A stretch of DNA of 64,000 nucleotides, taken from assembly GCA_031629035.1 (NCBI GenBank), contig JAVLUG010000016.1, positions 124,001 to 188,000 of the forward strand, in the 5' to 3' direction. Shown in pieces: positions 8,242 through 17,362 of the stretch (positions are counted from its first letter, which is position 1; every line of letters begins with the position of its first letter). A program made the position numbers and the translations under genes. This DNA comes from MVYY01 sp012517575. GTDB taxonomy: Bacteria; Bacteroidota; Bacteroidia; Bacteroidales; Paludibacteraceae. Under the pieces are notes generated by a model. The model saw only the letters and a program-made list of their open reading frames with translations. It made no database searches and was not told the origin of the DNA.

Positions 8242-8691
8242 ATGAGGCTCGAAGAAGAAATACAGGGTCGTTTTCGTAATGAATATCATAAAGGTTTTAT
8301 CAATTTAATTTATACTGCCAAGCAGTTAAGTTATGAATTCGTTCAATCCCTTAAAAGTCATGATATTACAGAACAGCAATATAATGTATTGCGCATTTTG
8401 CGGGGTTATCGTTCCGAAGCTCCGTTAACCATAGGTTTTATAAAAGAAAGAATGTTAGATAAAAATTCCGATGTTAGTAGAATTATTGATCGATTGTATG
8501 AAAAAGGACTTTTGAGCAGAGAAGAAAATTCACAGGACAGACGTCAAAAACTGGTGGATATTACCGATAAAGGTCTGGAATTGCTGAACACCATGTTCGA
8601 TTGTGAAAAAGCAAGCGACAGACTCCTTTCCAATCTTTCTCTTCAAGAAATCGAAACTTTGAACAGTCTTTTGGACAAAATCAGATATTAA
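8242..8691 (+). CDS. MarR-family transcriptional regulator
   Basis: A 149-residue MarR protein with the winged helix at about 45-110: the recognition region NSDVSRIIDRLYEKGLL and the wing SQDRRQKLVDITDKG are clear. Flanking helices form the usual dimer interface. It has a single cysteine, C121, so thiol sensing of the OhrR or QsrR type is possible but not shown. Its place at the end of a redox gene run suggests local control, with the tandem palindromes at 2833-2857 and the palindrome at 8197-8210 as candidate sites. It is separated from the hydrolase gene by 111 bases, so it may have its own promoter. Confidence 0.9.
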   Translation: MRLEEEIQGRFRNEYHKGFINLIYTAKQLSYEFVQSLKSHDITEQQYNVLRILRGYRSEAPLTIGFIKERMLDKNSDVSRIIDRLYEKGLLSREENSQDRRQKLVDITDKGLELLNTMFDCEKASDRLLSNLSLQEIETLNSLLDKIRY

Positions 8692-8825
8692 AAAAATTCA
8701 AACAAAAAATTGTTTCCGATTTGTTCAATAATTTTAGTTGAACACGAAAGGACAAAGGCTTTCTTTAATCTATAATTTCAAATATAATTGAAGCAAGAAC
8801 TTGTAATACATTGAGTCAAAAAAAA

Positions 8826-8854
8826 TACCCAACCATTTTTTAGACGATTGGGTA
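8826..8854. terminator. Bidirectional terminator between MarR and malic enzyme genes
   Basis: TACCCAA (8826-8832) pairs with TTGGGTA (8848-8854) across a 15-base loop. On the minus strand the stem is followed by a run of eight Ts, and on the plus strand by ATTTTTTAG, so it can stop both converging transcripts. It lies 23 bases beyond the malic enzyme stop codon. Confidence 0.75.
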
Positions 8855-8876
8855 ATTTTTTAGAAAAGAGTTTATT

Positions 8877-11174
8877 TCAGATTCGTTCGATATTTTCCGT
8901 TGTAATTTTCTCTTCTACAATGGCATCAAGAACAGCGATGGCAGTCATATTGACAATATCGCGCACAGAACTTTCCACATCCAGAATATGTACAGGCTTG
9001 TTCAGTCCCATTTGAATAGGGCCAACTGCTTCCGAAATTCCCATTTCCAGCAACAATTTGTAAGCAGAATTAGCAGAACTTAAATTGGGGAAAATCAAGG
9101 TATTGACATCCTTGCCTGCCAATCTGCTGAAAGGATATTTCCGATCACGCAATTCTTTGTTTAGCGCAAAATTCACCTGCATTTCGCCATCAACTATCAT
9201 TTCAGGCACTTCGCGGTGTAAAGTTTCTACTACTTCGTGAACGCTGGCAGGGCTTCCCTGTTTGTCGGAACCAAAATTGGAGTAGGAAAGCATGGCCATC
9301 ACAGGTTCGTGAGCAAAGAATTTTACTGTGCGATAAGTTAACTTGGCTATATCAATTAATGTTTCAGTAGAAGGATGACGGTTAAACAAAGTGTCAGCCA
9401 TAAAGAAAGTTCCCTTCTTTGAGTTCATGATGTGCATGGCCGCAATATGTTTAGACCCCGGCCTGATACCGATAACGTCTTTTGCTGCCTGAATGGCATC
9501 TGCATATTTTGTGTAAACACCCGTGATCAGGGCATCAGCTTCGCCAGTTTCCACCATCATCATACCAAAATAATTACGTTCGTACATTTTTTCGTAGGCT
9601 TCATCGTAAGTCATTCCTTCGCGTCCCAGTTTTTTGGCAAGTTTTTCGGCATAGGCGATACGTCTTGCTTCTTCTCTGTCGTGGCGGAGATTGATAATTT
9701 CAATTCCTGACAAATCGATGTTGTATTCGCGAGCAATGCTGTTTATTTTTTCTTCGTTACCCAGCAGTACAGGGAAACAAATACCTTCATTGTACGCCAT
9801 TTCGGCAGCTTTGAGCATGTTTAGATGGTTTGCTTCCGAAAATACGACACGTTTCGGATTCTGACGAGCTGTTTCATAAAAGCTTCGCAGCATTTTATCA
9901 TCATAACCCATTGTTTCTCGGAGTTTGGCATTATAGGCTGCCCAGTCAGTTATACGTTTGCGAGCGACACCCGATTCCATGGCAGCACGAGCTACGGCCG
10001 GAGCCACTACGGTAAGTAAACGCGGATCGAGAGGTTTAGGGATAATATAGTCGCGTCCGAAACTTAATCTTTTCAGGTTGTAGGCAGCATTTACCACATC
10101 AGGGACAGGTTTTTTTGCCAATTCAGCTAGGGCATACACGGCAGCCAGTTTCATTTCTTCATTAATGCTGGTAGCTCTTACATCCAGCGCTCCGCGGAAA
10201 ATATAAGGGAATCCTAATACGTTGTTAATTTGGTTGGGATGATCGGAACGGCCGGTAGCAAAAATAATATCTTCGCGTGACAACATGGCGTCCTCGTAAG
10301 AAATTTCAGGATTGGGATTAGCTAATGCAAAAACAATGGGATTTTCATTCATCGATTTCACCATTTCAATGGAAAGAACTCCTGCAACCGATAAACCTAA
10401 AAATACGTCTGCACCCTTCATGGCTTCTTCCAGTGTATTGATTTCTCTGTCGGTAGCAAAGGTTTTTTTTGTTTCGTTCAAATCGGTGCGTTGTTTGTTT
10501 ATCACTCCTTTTGAATCGAGCATTACGATATTTTCAGGTTTGGCGCCCAATCGGATATATAATTTTGTGCAAGAAATAGCCGCTGCTCCAGCACCATTAA
10601 CGACGATTTTAACATCTTCCAGCCTTTTTCCTGCAATCTCGAGTGCATTAATCAGTCCGGCACCCGAAATAATGGCTGTACCATGCTGATCGTCGTGCAT
10701 AATGGGAATATCCAGTTCTGCTTTCAATCGTTCTTCTATCACGAAACATTCGGGAGCTTTGATATCTTCCAGATTAATACCGCCAAAAGTTGGCGAAATT
10801 GCCTTTACTGCCTGAATAAATTTCTCGGGATCTTTTTCATTCACTTCGATGTCAAAAACGTCGATCCCGGCAAAAATTTTAAACAGCAAAGCCTTTCCTT
10901 CCATAACAGGTTTGCCTGCCATCGCTCCAATATTTCCTAACCCCAGTACGGCTGTGCCATTGGAAATTACTGCTACCAGATTGCCTTTGTTAGTGTAATC
11001 GTAAACAGTGTTGGGATCTTTTTCTATTTCCAAACAAGGCTCTGCTACACCAGGAGAATAGGCAAGTGATAAATCTCTTTGAGAACTGTGAGGCTTGGTC
11101 GGAACCACTTCAATTTTTCCCGGTTTTCCTTGTGAATGATAAAGTAGGGCATCTTCTTTAGTTAATTTGGTCAT
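8877..11174 (-). CDS. maeB: NADP-dependent malic enzyme with phosphotransacetylase-like domain
   Basis: A 765-residue two-domain cytoplasmic enzyme of the MaeB type. Residues about 1-430 form the malic enzyme: [16 protein letters not shown] at the start, [15 protein letters not shown], and a Rossmann segment with [10 protein letters not shown]. Residues about 430-765 form the phosphate acetyl/butyryltransferase-like domain ([32 protein letters not shown]) that regulates the enzyme rather than acting as a transferase in studied homologues. It decarboxylates malate to pyruvate and makes NADPH. The length matches MaeB. It is a single gene, divergent from recF across about 300 bases, with its own terminator. 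Confidence 0.95.
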   Translation of the reverse strand: MTKLTKEDALLYHSQGKPGKIEVVPTKPHSSQRDLSLAYSPGVAEPCLEIEKDPNTVYDYTNKGNLVAVISNGTAVLGLGNIGAMAGKPVMEGKALLFKIFAGIDVFDIEVNEKDPEKFIQAVKAISPTFGGINLEDIKAPECFVIEERLKAELDIPIMHDDQHGTAIISGAGLINALEIAGKRLEDVKIVVNGAGAAAISCTKLYIRLGAKPENIVMLDSKGVINKQRTDLNETKKTFATDREINTLEEAMKGADVFLGLSVAGVLSIEMVKSMNENPIVFALANPNPEISYEDAMLSREDIIFATGRSDHPNQINNVLGFPYIFRGALDVRATSINEEMKLAAVYALAELAKKPVPDVVNAAYNLKRLSFGRDYIIPKPLDPRLLTVVAPAVARAAMESGVARKRITDWAAYNAKLRETMGYDDKMLRSFYETARQNPKRVVFSEANHLNMLKAAEMAYNEGICFPVLLGNEEKINSIAREYNIDLSGIEIINLRHDREEARRIAYAEKLAKKLGREGMTYDEAYEKMYERNYFGMMMVETGEADALITGVYTKYADAIQAAKDVIGIRPGSKHIAAMHIMNSKKGTFFMADTLFNRHPSTETLIDIAKLTYRTVKFFAHEPVMAMLSYSNFGSDKQGSPASVHEVVETLHREVPEMIVDGEMQVNFALNKELRDRKYPFSRLAGKDVNTLIFPNLSSANSAYKLLLEMGISEAVGPIQMGLNKPVHILDVESSVRDIVNMTAIAVLDAIVEEKITTENIERI

Positions 11175-11436
11175 ATAGTTTTTTGAATCAATTAAAAATT
11201 AAAAAATATTAATGGGTTTGTTTTAAAAATTGTCGTAAAATTACATCTTTTTATGACGATATGCAATTAAAAACTTTCTCCTTTCCGTATTTTTTATGCT
11301 GAAACACCACATTTTAAGGAAAAATATGTTTTCTTAATGGCCGGAAACAGAAGAGACTGCTTAAACAAAAGCGACTTTAGCGCTAATCAGGTTTTTTGTT
11401 TTTATCCCTGCTGTGTGAAATTCAAAAATTATCCCG

Positions 11437-11444
11437 TAAATTTG
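11437..11444 (+). promoter_or_regulatory. Candidate recF promoter -7 box
   Basis: TAAATTTG fits the Bacteroidota -7 consensus TAnnTTTG and ends 27 bases before the recF start codon. No clear -33 TTG is seen at the right distance, so the call is tentative. The rest of the malic enzyme-recF gap (11175-11471) shows nothing else I can support. Confidence 0.4.
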
Positions 11445-11471
11445 TAAACACAAAGTTTTGATTAAGTTTGC

Positions 11472-12563
11472 ATGTACATCGAATCGCTCAACATTGTCAA
11501 TTATAAAAACATCCGTCAGGCGGAGTTGAATTTTTCTCCCAAAATCAATTGTTTTATTGGTAACAACGGTATGGGAAAAACCAACTTGCTGGATGCCGTT
11601 TACTTTTTGTCTTTTTGTAAAAGTCATTCCAATTTTATTGATTCACAAAATATTTTTCATGAAGCCGAATTTGCCGTATTGCAGGCAAAATATCGCATTG
11701 GTGAGGCAGTTGAAGAGATTTACTGTGGAATGAAACGCAATCAGAAAAAGCAGTTTAAGCGAAATAAAAAGGAATATGAACGTTTATCTGACCACATTGG
11801 GTTGTTACCATTGGTACTGATTTCGCCGGAAGATTCGGTTTTGATTTCCGAAGGTAGCGACGAGAGAAGGAAGTTTGTTGATGGAGTCATTTCTCAATAC
11901 GACAAAAAATATCTCCATGATTTGCTGCTTTACAACAATGCGCTGAAACAGCGAAATGCATTGCTGAAGCTCGAAACATCAGCTGACGAATCGTTGTTTG
12001 AAATACTCGAAGAGCAAATGGCCGACTATGGTTCTTATATCTTCGAGCAGCGAACCCGTTTTATCGATCAGTTGATTCCGGTATTTCAACAGTTCTATCA
12101 TTTCATTTCCTCCAATGAAAATGAAAAAATCGATATGTCTTATCAATCGCATCATCAACAAGACGATATAAAAGTTCAATTGAGGGCAACACGCGAACGC
12201 GATAAAATGCTTGGTTTTTCTACCCGAGGTATTCATAAGGATGAGTTGGAAATGATGTTGAATGGTTATCCGATAAAGCGTGTTGGATCACAAGGACAAA
12301 ATAAAACTTTTTTGATTGCGTTGAAATTGGCTCAATTCAAATTTCTTAAACAAACCCATCATCAACCACCAATACTTTTACTGGATGATATTTTTGACAA
12401 ACTCGATGCTGATCGCGTAAGAAAAATTGTTGAACTTGTCTCGCAGGAAACTTTTGGCCAGATATTTATTACCGATACCAATCGTGAACATCTGGATCAA
12501 ATTCTTCTTCAACTCAACCAAGAAGCTGAAATTTTTAAAGTTGAAAATGGAATAATTTTTTGA
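11472..12563 (+). CDS. recF: DNA replication and repair protein RecF
   Basis: A 363-residue SMC-like ATPase that loads RecA at single-strand gaps with RecO and RecR. The Walker A loop is GNNGMGKT (30-37), the ABC-type signature region is near VGSQGQNKTFLIALKLAQ, and Walker B with the D-loop is LLLDDIFDKLDADR. The N-terminal MYIESLNIVNYKN is the canonical RecF start, which fixes the ATG. Length is normal. It stands alone here; the DUF721 gene that often follows recF in Bacteroidota is not in the next 300 bases. Confidence 0.96.
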   Translation: MYIESLNIVNYKNIRQAELNFSPKINCFIGNNGMGKTNLLDAVYFLSFCKSHSNFIDSQNIFHEAEFAVLQAKYRIGEAVEEIYCGMKRNQKKQFKRNKKEYERLSDHIGLLPLVLISPEDSVLISEGSDERRKFVDGVISQYDKKYLHDLLLYNNALKQRNALLKLETSADESLFEILEEQMADYGSYIFEQRTRFIDQLIPVFQQFYHFISSNENEKIDMSYQSHHQQDDIKVQLRATRERDKMLGFSTRGIHKDELEMMLNGYPIKRVGSQGQNKTFLIALKLAQFKFLKQTHHQPPILLLDDIFDKLDADRVRKIVELVSQETFGQIFITDTNREHLDQILLQLNQEAEIFKVENGIIF

Positions 12564-12723
12564 TAATTTTTTTATTCCACCTCTCTTTACTCCACTTCAA
12601 TTAGAATAGTTAAGTTTTCCATTATGGAAAATCATATTTACATTTCGTTTTCAATATAGAAAATTTTTTATTCAATGAAATTAATTAAATTATTAATAAT
12701 CAAATATATATATTTTAAAGTAG

Positions 12724-12751
12724 AATATTTTCACTGAGCAGAGAAAATATT
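12724..12751. promoter_or_regulatory. 28-bp near-perfect palindrome upstream of nrdJ
   Basis: AATATTTTC (12724-12732) and GAAAATATT (12743-12751) are perfect 9-bp inverted arms, with two further complementary bases on each side inside the 10-base spacer. No U run follows and it lies 111 bases before the start codon, so an operator is more likely than a terminator. It does not look like the NrdR box. The rest of the 12564-12862 gap is AT-rich with no gene or cobalamin riboswitch that I can see. Confidence 0.45.
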
Positions 12752-12862
12752 TGTTGAATTTATTGGATAATCCTATTTTTATTTATAAACTTGCAGTTGT
12801 AAAAAACGTGTCGCTAATTTTTCCTAAATCTTTATTTATTAACCCAATTAAAAATTTTTGTT

Positions 12863-15412
12863 GTGAAACCAAAAACTTATACTGCCGAAGAAGTTAAGAA
12901 AGCAAGTTTTGAATATTTTCAAGGAGATGAATTGGCTGCTACTGTTTGGTCAACAAAATATGCATTAAAAGATTCTTACGGGAATTTTTATGAGTTGACG
13001 CCGGATGATATGCACAAAAGACTGGCTCGTGAAATTGCAAGAATTGAGAAACAATATCCTAATCCGCTGACAGAAGATGAACTTTTTGAACTTTTCCAGC
13101 ATTTCAAGTACATTGTTCCGCAAGGAAGTCCCATGACCGGAATTGGAAACGACTTTCAGATAGCTTCACTTTCCAATTGTTTTGTCATTGGTTTTGACCA
13201 TGATGCCGATTCTTATGGAGGTATTATTAAAATTGATGAAGAGCAGGTTCAATTGATGAAGCGTCGTGGTGGAGTAGGGCACGATCTTTCACATATTCGA
13301 CCCAAAGGTTCGCCGGTGAAAAATTCGGCGCTTACTTCCACAGGAATTGTGCCTTTCATGGAGCGTTATTCCAATTCTACACGCGAAGTAGCGCAGGATG
13401 GTCGCCGTGGTGCTTTGATGCTCACGGTTTCCATTAAACATCCCGATTCTGAATCGTTTATTGATGCAAAACTGGAAGCAGGAAAAATTACTGGTGCCAA
13501 TATTTCGGTGAAAATTCATGATGATTTTATGCAGGCTGCTTTGGCACAAGAAACTTATACTCAGCAATTTCCTATCGATGATAATAATCCTTGGTTCAAA
13601 AAAGAAATTGATGCTCATTCGTTGTGGAAAAAAATTATCCACAATGCCTGGCAATCGGCTGAACCGGGAGTGCTTTTCTGGGACACGATTATACGTGAAT
13701 CTGTTCCCGATTGTTATACCGATTTGGGTTTTAAAACTATTTCTACCAATCCTTGTGGTGAAATTCCGCTCTGTGGATACGATAGCTGCCGACTGCTGGC
13801 CATAAATCTGTATTCGTATGTTAATCATCCATTTACGCCGGAAGCTTCGTTCGATTACGATTTGTTTAAAAATCATGTAGCTATAGCTCAGCGAATTATG
13901 GATGATATTATTGATTTGGAAATGGAAAAAATCGATAAAATCATTGCCAAAATCAATGCCGATCCCGAAGATGAAGAAATAAAACGTACGGAACTGAAAT
14001 TATGGGAGAAAATTAAAAATAAAACTTTGTTGGGACGACGCACCGGTGTGGGTACAACTGCAGAAGGAGATATGCTGGCTGCTTTGGGTTTGCGTTATGG
14101 AACCAATTCTGCCATCGATTTTTCCGAGCAAATTCATAAAATACTTGCTCTTTCCGCTTATCGTTCTTCCGTAACACTTGCCAAAGAACGCGGCGCTTTC
14201 AGTATCTATGATGCAAAACGTGAAGAAAATAATCCCTACATTCTTCGTTTACGCGAAGCCGATCCTGAACTTTATAACGACATGGTGAAATATGGAAGAA
14301 GAAATATTGCCTGCCTCACAATTGCTCCAACCGGAACAACCAGTATCATGACGCAGACAACTTCAGGTATCGAACCGGTATTTATGCCGGTCTATACACG
14401 TCGTCGAAAAGTGAATCCCAACGACAAGAATGTTCGTATAGATTTCGTAGATGAAAATGGCGATTCATGGGAAGAATATGTGGTTTTTCATCATAAGTTT
14501 GTTACGTGGATGGAAGCTAATCATTATTCCACTACCCAAAAGTACACCAAAAGCGAACTTGATGAATTAGTAGAAAAATCACCCTATTACAAGGCAACTG
14601 CCAACGATATCGACTGGCTGAAAAAAGTTCAAATGCAGGGACGAATTCAAAAATGGGTCGATCATTCTATAAGTGTAACCATCAATTTACCTGCCGATAC
14701 GACCGAAGAACTGGTTGGTCAGCTTTATGAAGAAGCATGGCGTTGCGGGTGTAAGGGTGTAACTGTTTACCGAGAAGGTTCACGAGCCGGTGTTTTACTG
14801 TCGATGGAAGAAAAGAAACCCGAGAAATCAGGCGAGAGAAAAATTTGCTTTCCTCAGTCGGATGAGCATTTAATTCGTCCGAAAGAATTGGATTGCGATG
14901 TGGTCAGATTTCAAAATGCAAAAGACAAATGGATTGCTTTTGTAGGTTTAAAAGATGGGCGTCCCTATGAAATATTTACCGGACTGGCCGATGATGAAGA
15001 AGGAATTGCACTTCCAAAAACCGTTACTTCGGGAAAAATCATTAAAACGGTGGACGAAAATGGCAACAAAAGATATGATTTTCAGTTTACCAACAAACGT
15101 GGATACAAAACGACCATCGAAGGTTTGTCTCACAAATTCGACAAGGAATTCTGGAATTATGCCAAACTGATTTCCGGTGTGTTGCGTTACGGAATGCCGA
15201 TTGATCAGGTAATAAAATTGGTTTCGGGGTTGCAGTTGGACAGCGAATCCATCAATACATGGAAAGTTGGAGTGGAACGTGCCCTGAAAAAATATATTCC
15301 GGATGGTACGGAAGCAGATGGGAAAAATTGTCCTTCTTGCGGGCAGAAAACGTTGATATACCAGGAAGGTTGCCTGACCTGCAAGAATTGCGGATATTCA
15401 CATTGCGGATAA
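12863..15412 (+). CDS. nrdJ: Adenosylcobalamin-dependent ribonucleotide reductase (class II)
   Basis: An 849-residue class II reductase that makes deoxyribonucleotides using coenzyme B12, with or without oxygen. Visible active-site parts are C106 in SLSNCFVIG, C298 in NPCGEIPLC (thiyl radical site, with E300), and APTGTTSIMTQTTSGIEP in the phosphate-binding region. The C-terminus (about 822-849) is cysteine-rich, with CPSC, CLTCKNC and HCG, likely a zinc ribbon and redox tail. The start is GTG; the leader is A/T-rich with no Shine-Dalgarno, normal for this phylum. It is a single gene closed by the hairpin at 15439-15481. Confidence 0.94.
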   Translation: MKPKTYTAEEVKKASFEYFQGDELAATVWSTKYALKDSYGNFYELTPDDMHKRLAREIARIEKQYPNPLTEDELFELFQHFKYIVPQGSPMTGIGNDFQIASLSNCFVIGFDHDADSYGGIIKIDEEQVQLMKRRGGVGHDLSHIRPKGSPVKNSALTSTGIVPFMERYSNSTREVAQDGRRGALMLTVSIKHPDSESFIDAKLEAGKITGANISVKIHDDFMQAALAQETYTQQFPIDDNNPWFKKEIDAHSLWKKIIHNAWQSAEPGVLFWDTIIRESVPDCYTDLGFKTISTNPCGEIPLCGYDSCRLLAINLYSYVNHPFTPEASFDYDLFKNHVAIAQRIMDDIIDLEMEKIDKIIAKINADPEDEEIKRTELKLWEKIKNKTLLGRRTGVGTTAEGDMLAALGLRYGTNSAIDFSEQIHKILALSAYRSSVTLAKERGAFSIYDAKREENNPYILRLREADPELYNDMVKYGRRNIACLTIAPTGTTSIMTQTTSGIEPVFMPVYTRRRKVNPNDKNVRIDFVDENGDSWEEYVVFHHKFVTWMEANHYSTTQKYTKSELDELVEKSPYYKATANDIDWLKKVQMQGRIQKWVDHSISVTINLPADTTEELVGQLYEEAWRCGCKGVTVYREGSRAGVLLSMEEKKPEKSGERKICFPQSDEHLIRPKELDCDVVRFQNAKDKWIAFVGLKDGRPYEIFTGLADDEEGIALPKTVTSGKIIKTVDENGNKRYDFQFTNKRGYKTTIEGLSHKFDKEFWNYAKLISGVLRYGMPIDQVIKLVSGLQLDSESINTWKVGVERALKKYIPDGTEADGKNCPSCGQKTLIYQEGCLTCKNCGYSHCG

Positions 15413-15438
15413 AACAATTTTGATTTGTTTTAAATAAG

Positions 15439-15492
15439 AAAGCAGGGTTTGAAATAAAAGTTAAATTTCTTCCCCTGCTTTTTCTTTTTTTT
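15439..15492 (+). terminator. Intrinsic terminator after nrdJ
   Basis: AAAGCAGGG (15439-15447) pairs with CCCTGCTTT (15473-15481) around a 25-base loop and is followed by TTCTTTTTTTT. It lies 26 bases after the nrdJ stop. The reverse strand lacks a good U run, so it mainly serves nrdJ. Confidence 0.8.
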
Positions 15493-15568
15493 AAAATTTT
15501 CGATTTCAACTTGTGGAATCGATAAAAAGATAACCTGCTATGATTTTTGCAGTTTTTTGTAAAAATGT

Positions 15569-16585
15569 TTATTCAACAATTGTTGTCCAGCCGTAAATAT
15601 CAGGTTCTTCGCCATACTGAATGGCGCGAATTTTTTTGTACAACTTTTCACAAATAACGCCCGGTTTGCCATCTGGCGAAAAAACGTAGGATTTATTTTC
15701 ATCCAAATCGTCAATTCGTTGAATAGGACTGATAACGGCTGCCGTACCACAAGCTCCTGCTTCTTCGAAGGTGCTCAATTCTTCAATGGGTACAGGACGC
15801 TGTTCAACTTTCAAACCCATATCTCTGGCCAATGTCATTAAACTTTTATTGGTGATGGAAGGAAGTACGGAAGTTGATTTTGGCGTTACATACGTATTGT
15901 TTTTAATTCCAAAAAAATTGGCAGCGCCGCATTCGTCAATGTATTTTTTTTCTTTCGCATCCAGATAGAAAACTGCTGAATAACCTAAAGAATGTGCCTT
16001 CTCATCGGCCGCCAGCCCTGCAGCATAGTTTCCTCCGACTTTGTAAATTCCTGTTCCCAGTGGAGCAGCACGATCGTACTGTCTTAAAATAACATAAGGG
16101 GTTGTCTGAAAGCCTCCTTTGAAATAGGGGCCTACCGGCGTTACAAATATTATAAAAAGATATTCGCGTGAAGGTTTGACGCCAACTTGAGCGCTTGTTC
16201 CAATCATTAACGGACGGATATACAATGATGCTCCGGATTCGTAGGGAGGAACGAAACGTTCGTTTAGCTTAACAACTTTAAGAACCGCTTCCTGAAATCT
16301 ATCGACAGGAAAAGGTTCCATGATAATTCCGTTGCATGAAGATTGCATTCTTTTGGCATTTTCATCCATTCGGAAAACCCTAATTTTTCCATCAACGCCT
16401 CTAAAAGCTTTCAATCCTTCAAAAACTTCCTGACCATAATGCAGGCAAGTGGCTGCCATGTGCAACGTCAGATATTCATCTTCATGAACTTCAAATTCTC
16501 CCCATTCACCATTTTGATAAGTACAACGAATGTTGTAGTCGGTTTTCACATAACCAAATCCAATATTGTTCCAATCAAGTTCCAT
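15569..16585 (-). CDS. ilvE: Branched-chain amino acid aminotransferase
   Basis: A 338-residue PLP enzyme of fold type IV that transfers the amino group between glutamate and the keto acids of Leu, Ile and Val. The Schiff-base lysine is K182 in GIYKVGGNYAAG. YLDAKEKKYIDECGAANFFGI and the TFEEAGACGTAAVISPI segment near the end match the longer mitochondrial-type BCAT subgroup common in Bacteroidota. Full length. It starts 60 bases after the WbqC-like gene and is the last gene of a six-gene minus-strand run. Confidence 0.94.
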   Translation of the reverse strand: MELDWNNIGFGYVKTDYNIRCTYQNGEWGEFEVHEDEYLTLHMAATCLHYGQEVFEGLKAFRGVDGKIRVFRMDENAKRMQSSCNGIIMEPFPVDRFQEAVLKVVKLNERFVPPYESGASLYIRPLMIGTSAQVGVKPSREYLFIIFVTPVGPYFKGGFQTTPYVILRQYDRAAPLGTGIYKVGGNYAAGLAADEKAHSLGYSAVFYLDAKEKKYIDECGAANFFGIKNNTYVTPKSTSVLPSITNKSLMTLARDMGLKVEQRPVPIEELSTFEEAGACGTAAVISPIQRIDDLDENKSYVFSPDGKPGVICEKLYKKIRAIQYGEEPDIYGWTTIVE

Positions 16586-16645
16586 ATTTTTATATTTAAA
16601 TTTTTTTCAAAAATCAATCCGACAAATACTCCTCTGCAGAAACTT

Positions 16646-17362
16646 TTAACTTGATTTTCCCGATAACCACAGCAAGCTTTCGTTTCCCATATTGAAAAGT
16701 AAATCAATAATACTCAGTCCCGAAATAAATCCGAATTTATTTTCGAAAACCTGGTAGTATGAAGGAATTTTCAGAACAGGCTGTTTTTTTGGATGAAATT
16801 GCAAGCGCAAATCCAGCATATTTTCTTCAGTTTTGTCCATAAATTTATCCGTAAAATCGAGTTCCGGATAAATTTCAAGCAATTCGAAAATTTTGTTCTG
16901 AATTTCCATGTTGAAGTCCCACAAAAATAACCATTTTTTTTCATAAAATGGACGAAATTCATCCAAATAATATTCAAAGAACGGACTGGAAAAATAAGCA
17001 GATGAAATTGCTTTCCAATGCTGACGTTGCCAATCGTTATGTTCCGAAATCCGAATATCGCGGACTGTTGATTTAATGTTTGCAGTTTTTTCCACCGGAA
17101 TAATTAGATCCATCGCACCATTTGCTCCGGCAATCCTGCATCGATTTCGGTAGGTTTGTTTCTGATAATATTCATGTTGCTCTATAACAGCATAATGTGC
17201 ATTCGTCAGAACCATAAAATAATCTACCGGAGCCAGATAAGCCATAGAAAGCAACACGTTTTTCTCTCGCATGGCCAAGATAAAATCATGCAATTCTGAA
17301 GAAAAATTTATTTCTTGAACTTCAAACGTCGATGGTTTATTTTCTGTTTTATCTTCGAGCAT
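16646..17362 (-). CDS. WbqC-like family protein
   Basis: A 238-residue protein of the WbqC family (named after O-antigen cluster genes of unknown activity). The conserved core starts near residue 37 with VLLSMAYLAPVDYFMVL, continues through YYQKQTYRNRCRIAGANGAMDLIIPV, and ends with a conserved C-terminal region around IIDLLFNMG. The first 30 or so residues look non-conserved, and a start nearer the core is possible, but the given ATG overlaps the lepB end by 14 bases, which suits coupled translation. In many Bacteroidota this gene follows dapB and lepB, as here. The biochemical role is not known. Confidence 0.82.
   Translation of the reverse strand: MLEDKTENKPSTFEVQEINFSSELHDFILAMREKNVLLSMAYLAPVDYFMVLTNAHYAVIEQHEYYQKQTYRNRCRIAGANGAMDLIIPVEKTANIKSTVRDIRISEHNDWQRQHWKAISSAYFSSPFFEYYLDEFRPFYEKKWLFLWDFNMEIQNKIFELLEIYPELDFTDKFMDKTEENMLDLRLQFHPKKQPVLKIPSYYQVFENKFGFISGLSIIDLLFNMGNESLLWLSGKSS

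Noticed and set aside
12564..12862. Cobalamin riboswitch upstream of the B12-dependent reductase
   Set aside because: No B12-box-like sequence or multi-stem structure is visible; only an A/T palindrome is present.
13289..13876. 195-codon open frame on the minus strand
   Set aside because: It is antisense to nrdJ, which is intact and strongly conserved here.
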